DNA of 64,000 nt from Acidobacteriota bacterium. GTDB taxonomy: Bacteria; Acidobacteriota; Blastocatellia; Pyrinomonadales; Pyrinomonadaceae. The DNA is taken from positions 50,833 through 114,832 of the forward strand of contig JAFDVJ010000048.1 of the NCBI GenBank assembly GCA_018269075.1, read 5' to 3'. Position numbers and translations under genes: made by a program. Below, one piece after another: positions 35,932 to 45,099 of this stretch (positions within the stretch are counted from its first letter, which is position 1; each line of letters starts with the position of its first letter). A model generated the notes under the pieces. It ran no database searches. It worked only from the letters and a program-made list of their open reading frames with translations, and was not told where the DNA came from.

Positions 35932-36019
35932 ATGAACACATTCAACCTGTCGTTGAATTTTGCGATCAACGGCTTGGGAAGCAGGTATCATAAAGAGTTT
36001 TTAAGGAGAAATTAATAAG

Positions 36020-37951
<1,932 letters not shown>

Positions 37952-37954
<3 letters not shown>

Positions 37955-38167
37955 GGCAAAACAAATAAGGCAAAGGGCGAAAATCCGAACGCCTGAAATT
38001 AATCAGCCGTTTGCCTGTAAATTCTTGCAGGCAGCGGCTGATTTTGCGATACTTCAAAAGCCGTGATGAACGGCGCTCGATTTTGAAAATCCGTTCGTGG
38101 TTCGCGGTTCGTCGTTCGTTGAAAATCATAAATGCAACGAACGACGAACCGCGAACCGCGAACCAGC
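37952..38167. repeat. Repeat-filled dnaK-dnaJ gap
   Basis: Three structures fill the gap. TAAGGCA occurs twice with a 14-bp period, starting at the dnaK stop. A hairpin of AATCAGCCG / CGGCTGATT arms (about 38000-38046) could attenuate the message. An inverted heptamer array follows: left 38094-38121 (TTCGTGG, TTCGCGG, TTCGTCG, TTCGTTG), right 38135-38167 (CAACGAA, CGACGAA, CCGCGAA, CCGCGAA, CCAGC). The array stops four bases before the dnaJ ATG, where a Shine-Dalgarno would normally be. Confidence 0.85.
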
Positions 38168-38171
38168 AAAA

Positions 38172-39335
38172 ATGGCAAACAAAGATTATTACAACATTCT
38201 CGGCGTCAAGAAGGACGCGAAGGCCGACGAGATCAAGAAGGCTTACCGGCGGCTCGCGCGCAAATATCATCCGGACGTCAATCCGAACGACAAGGCGGCC
38301 GAGGAAAAATTCAAGGAAGTGCAGGAAGCCTACGACATTCTCTCGGACGAGAAAAAGCGCAAGGTTTTCGACCGCTTCGGCTATTACAGCGACAATCTCG
38401 ATCCGGATTCGCCGTTCGGCGCGGGCGCGTCGAGCGCCGGCCGCGGCGGCGGGACGGGCGGCTTCGATTTTTCGGGCTTCAATTTCGAGCAGGGCGGATC
38501 GGGCTCGAGCACGTCGAGCTTTCGCGACATCTTTTCCGATCTTTTCGGCGGCGGCACGAAACGCGAGCCGGAACCGCCGCGGCCGATGCCGAAAAAGGGC
38601 CGCGACATCGAGATTCCGCTCGCCTTGAGCTTCGAGGAATCCTTTAACGGCCTGACGACGAACATCACCGTCAACCGCAGCGAGCAGTGTTCGCGCTGCC
38701 AGGGCGCGGGCGACACCGGCGGGCCGGTCGTCGTCTGCCCGACCTGCAAGGGCACCGGACAGGTTCTGAAAAGCGGCGGACGCCTGCAGTTTTCGCAGAC
38801 CTGCGCCGACTGCGAAGGCACCGGCCGGCGGCGCCAGCCGTGCTCGCAGTGCAACGGCAAGGGCACGACGCCGAAGACCGAACAGGTCAAGATCCGGATT
38901 CCGGCCGGCGTCGATACCGGCTCGCGCGTGCGGATTCCGAAAAAAGGCCACGGCGGCCGGCTCGGGGCCGAGCCCGGCGATCTCTTCATCATCACGAACG
39001 TCGGCAAGCACCCGCATTTCACGCGCAAGGGCGACAATATTTACGTGACGATCCCGATCACTGTCCCGGAAGCGGCGCTCGGCACGAAGATCGAGGTGCC
39101 GACCGTCGAGGGCAAGGCGCAGCTTAAAATTCCGCCCGGCACCGAATCGGGTCAGAAATTCCGGCTCCGCGAGCGCGGATTTCCCTCTTTGCGCAATCCG
39201 ACTCTGCGCGGCGACCAGTTTATCGAGGTTCAGGTCAAGCTGCCGCGCGTGATTTCCGAGGAGACGAAACAGATTCTCCGGCAGTTCGAAAAAGCGAACC
39301 CGGAAAATCCGCGCCGGACGATGGGACTGGAATGA
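38172..39335 (+). CDS. dnaJ: Hsp40 co-chaperone DnaJ
   Basis: 387 residues. J-domain at the N-terminus with HPD ([10 protein letters not shown]), a Gly/Phe-rich linker, a zinc-binding region with four CxxCxGxG boxes ([32 protein letters not shown]) and the C-terminal beta domains. Stimulates DnaK ATPase and hands over substrates. I start at [12 protein letters not shown]; the in-frame extension upstream is translated repeat array. No Shine-Dalgarno is visible. Its TGA stop is fused to a GATTTCG array. Confidence 0.97.
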   Translation: MANKDYYNILGVKKDAKADEIKKAYRRLARKYHPDVNPNDKAAEEKFKEVQEAYDILSDEKKRKVFDRFGYYSDNLDPDSPFGAGASSAGRGGGTGGFDFSGFNFEQGGSGSSTSSFRDIFSDLFGGGTKREPEPPRPMPKKGRDIEIPLALSFEESFNGLTTNITVNRSEQCSRCQGAGDTGGPVVVCPTCKGTGQVLKSGGRLQFSQTCADCEGTGRRRQPCSQCNGKGTTPKTEQVKIRIPAGVDTGSRVRIPKKGHGGRLGAEPGDLFIITNVGKHPHFTRKGDNIYVTIPITVPEAALGTKIEVPTVEGKAQLKIPPGTESGQKFRLRERGFPSLRNPTLRGDQFIEVQVKLPRVISEETKQILRQFEKANPENPRRTMGLE

Positions 39336-39410
39336 TTTCGGATTTCGGATTTCGGATTTCGGATTTTTTGTAATCGGAAACCGAAGATCGAAGGCCGAAG
39401 ATCGAAGAAC
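39333..39410. repeat. Tandem heptamer array between dnaJ and hspR
   Basis: The dnaJ stop TGA runs straight into GATTTCG units (39334-39365). A second arm (39375-39409: CGGAAAC, CGAAGAT, CGAAGGC, CGAAGAT, CGAAGAA) is a diverged complement. It ends two bases before the hspR ATG. The left-arm word equals that at 5761-5789. Confidence 0.8.
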
Positions 39411-39411
39411 A

Positions 39412-39810
39412 ATGAAAAAGAAGACGAAAACCTATACGATCAGCGCGGTCGCGGAGCTTTACGAGATTCATCCGCAGACGCTCCGGCTGTATGAGCGCGA
39501 GGGGCTTTTAAAGCCGTCGCGCTCGGACGGCAACACGCGGCTTTACACGGACGCCGATCTCGAACGGCTCGAAGTGATTCTCTCGCTGACGCGCGAGCTC
39601 GGCGTCAATCTCGCCGGCGTCGAGATCATTCTCAATATGCGCGAAAAGATGGACGCGATGCAGAGCGAGTTCGAACGCTTTTTCGAATATCTGCGCAACC
39701 ATATGGGCGAGTTCACGCCGCCGGTCGAAAAATTTACCGAATCCGAGGCGCTGATCCCGATCTCGCGCTTAAATGTTTCCATCAAACGAATTAGAAACGA
39801 CGACGAATAA
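39412..39810 (+). CDS. hspR: MerR-family heat-shock repressor HspR
   Basis: 132 residues. MerR-type winged helix with the HspR signature YTISAVAELYEIHPQTLRLYEREGLLKPSRSDGNTRLYTDADLERL, followed by a dimerising helix (ILNMREKMDAMQSEFERFFEYL). HspR represses the dnaK operon through HAIR sites and uses DnaK as co-repressor in Streptomyces. Position at the end of dnaK-dnaJ and the HAIR-like box at 35902 fit this. The region after it holds no further operon gene. Confidence 0.9.
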   Translation: MKKKTKTYTISAVAELYEIHPQTLRLYEREGLLKPSRSDGNTRLYTDADLERLEVILSLTRELGVNLAGVEIILNMREKMDAMQSEFERFFEYLRNHMGEFTPPVEKFTESEALIPISRLNVSIKRIRNDDE

Positions 39811-39894
39811 ATCCCTGCGTCTTCAAGCCTCCCGAAGCCCGTCTCCCTTTACAATCTCGCCGTTTTACGCAAAAATTGTCATTCACCCTTTATA

Positions 39895-39921
39895 CCGAAA
39901 TAACCAGGTATTATATTTCGG
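39895..39921. promoter_or_regulatory. Inverted repeat upstream of the TonB receptor
   Basis: CCGAAATA (39895-39902), an 11-bp spacer and TATTTCGG (39914-39921) form a perfect inverted repeat 90 bp upstream of the receptor ATG. It may be an operator or a hairpin of the leader; no regulator can be named. Confidence 0.4.
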
Positions 39922-40011
39922 ACAAATGACCATAACTCATTTGTAAGCGTTAATTTCATAACCAAAAGAATTTATTTGTAATAATACGCCCCGATAAATG
40001 GAGAGAAGAAA

Positions 40012-43000
40012 ATGAAAAGTAGTATGGGAAGACTCCCTTTGTCTTTCATCTTTGTAATTTTATGCCTGATGGCTTTTAACGGCCCGTCGTTCGCGCAGGA
40101 TCTCGACAACGTCACGATCAGCGGTCAGGTCGTCGATTCGAACAGCGCGCCGATCGTCGGCGCGAGCGTCACGGCGAAAGAGACGAAAACCGGCGCCGAG
40201 CGCACGGTCGTCGCCAACGAAGAAGGCCGCTACCGGCTCGTTCAGCTGCCGCCCGGAACCTATACGATCAAGGTGACGATGCAGGGATTCGCCCCGCAGG
40301 AAAAAACCAATCTCGTGACCGTTTCCGGCCAGAACGTCCAGCTCGACTTCAATCTCGCGCCGGCCGGCGTCGCCGCCGAACAGGTCATCACGCTCGAAGG
40401 CGACAACGAGCCGGTCATCGACACGTCCCGCACGGTCGTCGGCGGCACCGTCACCGAACGCGAGATCGAGGAAATTCCGAATTTCAACCGCAACGCGCTC
40501 GACCTGGTACTGACGCTCGGCGGAACGAGCGAGGAATCGCTCTCGACCAACGGCCTCGCCGAAGACCGGCTGTCCAACGCGAGCTCGACGCCGCTCGAAC
40601 AGGGAAATTTTTCGCTTTCCGGCGGAACCGCCTATTCGAACAACCTGACGATCGACGGGCTCGACAATAATGACGACCGCTCGTCGCGCGACCGTTTTCA
40701 GCCGTCGCTCGAAGCGATCGCCGAAGTGCAGGTCATCACCAACCAGTTTTCCGCCGAATACGGACGCGCTTCGGGCGGCCGCATCAACCTGCGGACGCGC
40801 GCCGGCGGCAACAACTTCCGCGGCCGCGCCTTTATGTTTTTCCGCGACGACAACCTGAACGCGAATACGTGGTACAACAACAGCCGCGCGATTCCGCGCC
40901 CGTCGCTGACCGATTACAACCCGGGCTTCACTTTCAGCGGCCCGGTGATTCTTCCCTATTACAGCGGCCGCAACCGGACGTTCTTCTCGGTCGCGTACGA
41001 ATACGACAACCTGCAGGACACGACGCTGATCGACGCCTACGTGCCGGTCGGCTCAAACCCGCGTTTCGCGCTGCCGACGACGACCGGCGGCGACCAGACC
41101 TGCGACAACAGCAGCGCGGCCGCCTGCACGAGCGTGCCGCCGACCGCCGCCTATGTCCAGCCGTACCGCAAGCTTTTCGCAACGCCGAGCAAGAGCCACA
41201 TCCTGACCGCCCGCATCGATCACAAATTGTTCAAGAACAACGATCTGACGTTCGGTCTGCAGTACGGACACAAAAACAACCTGCGGACGACCGGCGCCGC
41301 GACGACCCGCATCGAAGACGCTTTTCAGGCGCGCAACAACAACACGCGGGCGTTCAATCTGACGGACAATCAGGTTTTCGGCTCGAACGTCGTCAACCAG
41401 TTCCGTTCGCAGTATTCGATCTACGAACCGAGCTACCAGACGGTCGCGCCGCTCGATCCGGTCGTGCTGATCAGCTATCGCGACCCGGTCAGCAACAGCG
41501 TCAAAACGCTGATCGCCGGCAACTCGACGACCAGCACGAGCCAGAATTTCGCCGATTCGCGCAAGGAAACGCGCTGGCAGTTTCAGGATTCGCTGACCTA
41601 CATCTGGAAAAATCACTCGTTCAAATTCGGCGCCGACGTGCAGAACGTCCGCTCGGAAACGCTCGGTCTCGGCGACGCGACCGGCACGTTCAACTTCGGC
41701 AGCGTGCTCAACTTCCAGAACAACGTGATCTCGCGCTACCGCCAGAATTTCGGCACCCAGCAGGACGTCAAAAATACTTACTGGGGCATCTTTTTCAACG
41801 ACGAGTTCAAACCGCTGACGAACGTCACGTTCAGCTACGGTCTGCGCTATGAACGCGAAACCGCCGTCTCCGACAACAACAACTTCGGCCCGCGCATCGG
41901 GCTCGCCTGGGATCCGTTCAAAAAAGGCCGCGGCGTGATCCGTTTCGGCGCGGGCATCTTCTACAACCGCGTGCTGCTCCGGACGGTCGGCGATTCGATC
42001 CAGAATCAGAATTCCAACCTGATCTCGTTCGATTCGAACACGATCGGCACCGGCGCGACCGACGTCCGCCGCGTTCCGATCCTCGCGGCGATCGCCAACA
42101 ACTTCCCGAACAGCTACGCTTCGACCACCGAACTCCGGAATCTGATCACGGCGACCTGCGCGACGATCGTCACGACGCTGCCGTGTAATTCGAGCACCGG
42201 TTTCGTGACCAACGTGACGAGCGCCGGCAACCCGCTCCGCTCGGTCGAGCCGAACCTGAAAATCCCGGAAAGCTACCAGTTCAACATCGGTTTCGAACGC
42301 GAAATCTACAAGGGACTGGTTTTCGAGGTCAACTACACGTGGAACAAGACCGTTCACCTGTGGCGCGACTATAACCCGAACGCGCCGGTCCTGCCGGCCG
42401 GCTACTCGGACTGGACGGCTTACCTGCTCGCCAATCCGTTCCAGCTCTCGCCGACGCGCGCCTACACGTTCTATCTCGGCGCGACGAACGACGGCAGCGG
42501 CATCGCGACCGCCGCCAACGGCACGACGACCTGCACGACGACGACCGTCAACTGTTTCGTCAACCTGAACACGACGAACACTTCGACGACCGCGCCGCTT
42601 GTCGCCGTCACCGGTCAGAACAACAACGCGACCGGCGCGCCGATCGGCATCGCGCTCGCCGCGATCGCCCGTTTCCGTCCCGACTCGACGGTCGAGGAAA
42701 CGTCGCGCATCGGCTCGCGCGGCAACTCGTTCTATCAGGGCCTGATCTTCGAACTCCGCAGCCGCTACCGCAAGCTCGGTTACGGGTTCGGCTCGACGGT
42801 GCGTTTTAACTACACGCTTTCGACCACCAAGGACGACGGTCTGAACAACACGGCCAACGCCGAAATCAACGGCGATTTCAGCCGCGAATGGGCGCGCAGC
42901 CTGCAGGATCGCCATCACCGCATCGCGTTGTCGGCGACCCTCGACACACCGTGGTGGTTCGGCAAACTCCGCTTTTCGCCGCTCTTCCGCTACGGCAGCT

Positions 43001-43461
43001 CGGCCCCGTTCAACCTGAGCGGCGGCGGCAGCGACCGCAACCTCGACGACGTCAGCACGGATCGCCTGAATTTCAGCGGCAATCTGAAGGACATCAAATA
43101 CCGTGAACCGGGCTCGCCGTTCCCCGACGCGCTGGCCTCGCAGTTCTCGCTCCAGCCGATCGGCGCGAAAAGCGGCAATCTGGGACGCAACGCCGGAATC
43201 GGTCCGAGCTTCTACACGTTCGACCTCAGCGTCACGCGTGAATGGAAGCTCGGCGAACGGATGAAGCTGCGCCCGGTTCTCCAGTTCGATAACATTCTCA
43301 ACGCCGCGGTTTTCAGCTACGGCGCGGAATTTATCAACTTCACGGGATTGAGCTCGACGGCGACGGCCGCGCAGATCCAGACCTTCAAGGACACGTTCCT
43401 CGTTCCGACGCGCACCTATCGCCAGCGCCAGATCCGCGTCGGTCTGCGGTTCGATTTCTAA
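40012..43461 (+). CDS. TonB-dependent receptor with carboxypeptidase-like N-terminal domain (Oar-like)
   Basis: 1149 residues. Signal peptide to about residue 29, a CarboxypepD-reg-like domain (ISGQVVDSNSAPIVGASVTAKE.., 35-115), a plug domain (about 135-280; NLTIDGLDNNDDRSSRD, AEVQVITNQFSAEYGRASGG) and a large barrel ending in the aromatic terminus RQIRVGLRFDF. These receptors import large ligands, often glycans or peptides, using TonB energy; acidobacteria encode many. GGAGAG lies before the ATG and a strong terminator follows. Its ligand is unknown; no SusD or glycosidase is adjacent. Confidence 0.92.
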   Translation: MKSSMGRLPLSFIFVILCLMAFNGPSFAQDLDNVTISGQVVDSNSAPIVGASVTAKETKTGAERTVVANEEGRYRLVQLPPGTYTIKVTMQGFAPQEKTNLVTVSGQNVQLDFNLAPAGVAAEQVITLEGDNEPVIDTSRTVVGGTVTEREIEEIPNFNRNALDLVLTLGGTSEESLSTNGLAEDRLSNASSTPLEQGNFSLSGGTAYSNNLTIDGLDNNDDRSSRDRFQPSLEAIAEVQVITNQFSAEYGRASGGRINLRTRAGGNNFRGRAFMFFRDDNLNANTWYNNSRAIPRPSLTDYNPGFTFSGPVILPYYSGRNRTFFSVAYEYDNLQDTTLIDAYVPVGSNPRFALPTTTGGDQTCDNSSAAACTSVPPTAAYVQPYRKLFATPSKSHILTARIDHKLFKNNDLTFGLQYGHKNNLRTTGAATTRIEDAFQARNNNTRAFNLTDNQVFGSNVVNQFRSQYSIYEPSYQTVAPLDPVVLISYRDPVSNSVKTLIAGNSTTSTSQNFADSRKETRWQFQDSLTYIWKNHSFKFGADVQNVRSETLGLGDATGTFNFGSVLNFQNNVISRYRQNFGTQQDVKNTYWGIFFNDEFKPLTNVTFSYGLRYERETAVSDNNNFGPRIGLAWDPFKKGRGVIRFGAGIFYNRVLLRTVGDSIQNQNSNLISFDSNTIGTGATDVRRVPILAAIANNFPNSYASTTELRNLITATCATIVTTLPCNSSTGFVTNVTSAGNPLRSVEPNLKIPESYQFNIGFEREIYKGLVFEVNYTWNKTVHLWRDYNPNAPVLPAGYSDWTAYLLANPFQLSPTRAYTFYLGATNDGSGIATAANGTTTCTTTTVNCFVNLNTTNTSTTAPLVAVTGQNNNATGAPIGIALAAIARFRPDSTVEETSRIGSRGNSFYQGLIFELRSRYRKLGYGFGSTVRFNYTLSTTKDDGLNNTANAEINGDFSREWARSLQDRHHRIALSATLDTPWWFGKLRFSPLFRYGSSAPFNLSGGGSDRNLDDVSTDRLNFSGNLKDIKYREPGSPFPDALASQFSLQPIGAKSGNLGRNAGIGPSFYTFDLSVTREWKLGERMKLRPVLQFDNILNAAVFSYGAEFINFTGLSSTATAAQIQTFKDTFLVPTRTYRQRQIRVGLRFDF

Positions 43462-43503
43462 GTTGAATTATTGTTCGGCTTAACACTCCCGCAAACCAAT
43501 TCG

Positions 43504-43548
43504 AAGCCCGCCGGCGACCGGTAAAATCGGACCGCCGGCGGGCTTTTT
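43504..43548 (+). terminator. Rho-independent terminator
   Basis: A 13-bp G/C stem (43504-43516 with 43533-43545) followed by five T residues, 42 bp after the receptor stop. Confidence 0.92.
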
Positions 43549-43662
43549 CGCGGCCCGCGATTTTTCTTTTCCGCCGGATTCCGCCGAATCCGCTCAGATT
43601 CGCCCGTAATCCAGACCACGGCGAGCAGCGGGCGTTCCTTTTTTCCCGGACACGGGTAATGC

Positions 43663-43963
43663 CTCAGACTTATGGTCTTTGAAAATTAAATCCGTCAATA
43701 AAATATTCCTTAAAAGCCCGTGAAACGGGCGCCGGATAATAGCCACGGGTGTAGCCCGTGGTCAGGTCGAAACATTGACCCGAGCCCGTGAAACGGGCGA
43801 CAGCGGCGCGGCGCATTCGTTTTCTGTCGCCCGCTTCGGGGCTTTAACTCGTTTGGGCGCGCTTTCTACAGGCTTGCGCCTGTAGCTAAAATCTGCCGCC
43901 TGTTCCACAGGCTCAATTCGGAATGATTGTCGGATTTATTTTTCAAAGACCATAAGTCTTGAG
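43663..43963. mobile_element. MITE-like element with 33-bp terminal inverted repeats and REP hairpins
   Basis: Terminal repeats 43667-43699 and 43926-43958 match at 31 of 33 positions. Inside are REP-like hairpins: AGCCCGTGAAACGGGC twice, CCACGGGTGTAGCCCGTGG, ACAGGCTTGCGCCTGT. There is no coding capacity, so movement would need a transposase in trans. It occupies much of the 694-bp gap between the receptor and the DUF4388 gene. The right terminus merges with a heptamer array, so the exact ends and target duplication cannot be fixed. Confidence 0.75.
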
Positions 43964-44066
43964 TCTTAAGTCTTGAGTCTTGAGTCCTATGACTGCCCGA
44001 TAGAAACCTCCGACCTTGCCGGGGCCGGAACTTAAGACTCAAGACTCAAGACTTAAGACTGGGTCA
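43954..44066. repeat. Inverted tandem heptamer array (word AAGACTC / AGTCTTG)
   Basis: Left arm 43954-43995 with about six AGTCTTG-type units; right arm 44028-44066 with AAGACTC, AAGACTC, AAGACTT, AAGACTG. Same word as the array at 18186-18259. The left arm abuts or overlaps the right terminus of the MITE-like element. Confidence 0.8.
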
Positions 44067-44126
44067 TTACGGACACCGTAAAAATTTTGATGACTTTTCG
44101 TAAAATAATGTGATAGTTTTAAAAGG

Positions 44127-44144
44127 TTGAACAAAGTTGTTCAA
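44127..44144. promoter_or_regulatory. Palindrome just upstream of the DUF4388 gene
   Basis: TTGAACAA-AG-TTGTTCAA is a perfect 8-bp inverted repeat ending 11 bases before the ATG. It could be an operator (the GAAC-N6-GTTC core recalls some LexA-type boxes) or a leader hairpin. The Shine-Dalgarno AAGGG follows it directly. Confidence 0.45.
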
Positions 44145-44155
44145 AAGGGTGAATT

Positions 44156-44917
44156 ATGAACAGAACTTACGATAAACCTTCCATTCCGGTCAGCGAAGTC
44201 TCGATCGAATCGGTGCTCCTCGACGCCGATCTTTTCGTCAAATACCGCTCGCCCGACAAGGCCTTTCAGCTGCTTCACGAATCGATCGAACGGAGCCCGC
44301 GCTCGATTTCGCTGCGCGAGAAGATGCGCGACATCTGCATCTCGCAGAAGAATCTCGACGAGGCCGCGCGCCAGTGTCTCGCGCTCGTCAATCTCTACAT
44401 CGGCCGCGAGGAATTCGATCTCGCCTACGACCGCCTGCAGGAAGCCAAACTTTTGGATCCGCGCATCTCGGTCGCGCCCGGCCTCGAAGCGATCCGCCGC
44501 GCGCGCCGCCCGGAATTCGCCCAAAATCGCGACAAGACGCCGCAGAAGGTCCGCACCGACGTGACCTTCGCCGGCAATCTCGCCTATGTCTCGATCTTCG
44601 ACGCCGTCCAGGTCATCGAAAGCGCGAAGATGACCGGCCTGCTCGTCTTGAAATCCGATCTCGCGCTCGCCAGCGTTTCGTTTAACGAGGGCAAGATCGT
44701 CGATGCCGAATGCAACGGCCAGAACGGCGTCACGGCGTTTCGCCAGATCATCGAGATCAACAGCGGCACGTTCGAATTTTCGACCTCGGAAATCGAATTC
44801 CCGGTCGTCATCAGCGTTTCGAGCAACACCAACTTCCTGCTCGACGTCCTGACCGAGCTCGACAACGAGCGCGCCGAAAAACAGGGTTTGCGCAATCTCC
44901 GCGATGAAGATTTCTAA
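44156..44917 (+). CDS. DUF4388 (PATAN-like) protein with TPR-like N-terminus
   Basis: 253 residues. The first half is helical and TPR-like (DLFVKYRSPDKAFQLLHESIERSPRS, ARQCLALVNLYIGREEFDLAYDRLQEA). The second half matches DUF4388: DVTFAGNLAYVSIFDAVQVIESAKMTGLLVLKSDLALASVSFNEGKIVDAECNGQNGVTAFRQII. Such proteins are linked to signalling and motility in Gram-negative bacteria, and often bind regulators. Cytoplasmic. It precedes smc by 182 bp of repeat-rich DNA. Confidence 0.8.
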   Translation: MNRTYDKPSIPVSEVSIESVLLDADLFVKYRSPDKAFQLLHESIERSPRSISLREKMRDICISQKNLDEAARQCLALVNLYIGREEFDLAYDRLQEAKLLDPRISVAPGLEAIRRARRPEFAQNRDKTPQKVRTDVTFAGNLAYVSIFDAVQVIESAKMTGLLVLKSDLALASVSFNEGKIVDAECNGQNGVTAFRQIIEINSGTFEFSTSEIEFPVVISVSSNTNFLLDVLTELDNERAEKQGLRNLRDEDF

Positions 44918-45036
44918 AGTATAAAAGGGAAAAAGTTTAAAAGGGAAAAAGTTCGCTTCGCGCGGTCGAAGCGAATTTTTTTCATTTGGAAGATTCCGCT
45001 TTTTCACTTTTCCACTTTTCCACTTTTCCGCTTCTC
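44918..45036. repeat. Inverted tandem 8-mer-type array
   Basis: Left arm (44924-44953) has two 16-bp units TTTAAAAGGGAAAAAG-like; right arm (45000-45036) has CACTTTTC three times and CGCTTCTC. It begins at the stop codon of the DUF4388 gene. A small hairpin (CGCTTCG / CGAAGCG) lies between the arms. Confidence 0.7.
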
Positions 45037-45099
45037 ATTTGACTTAGCCCCGCGAAATCCCGAAAATATAGTGCTAACTCTACCCGAAAGCGCTAAATA

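Noticed and set aside
38097..38171. In-frame N-terminal extension of dnaJ
   Set aside because: It is translated repeat array (RTANREPAK..); DnaJ proteins begin at the J-domain.
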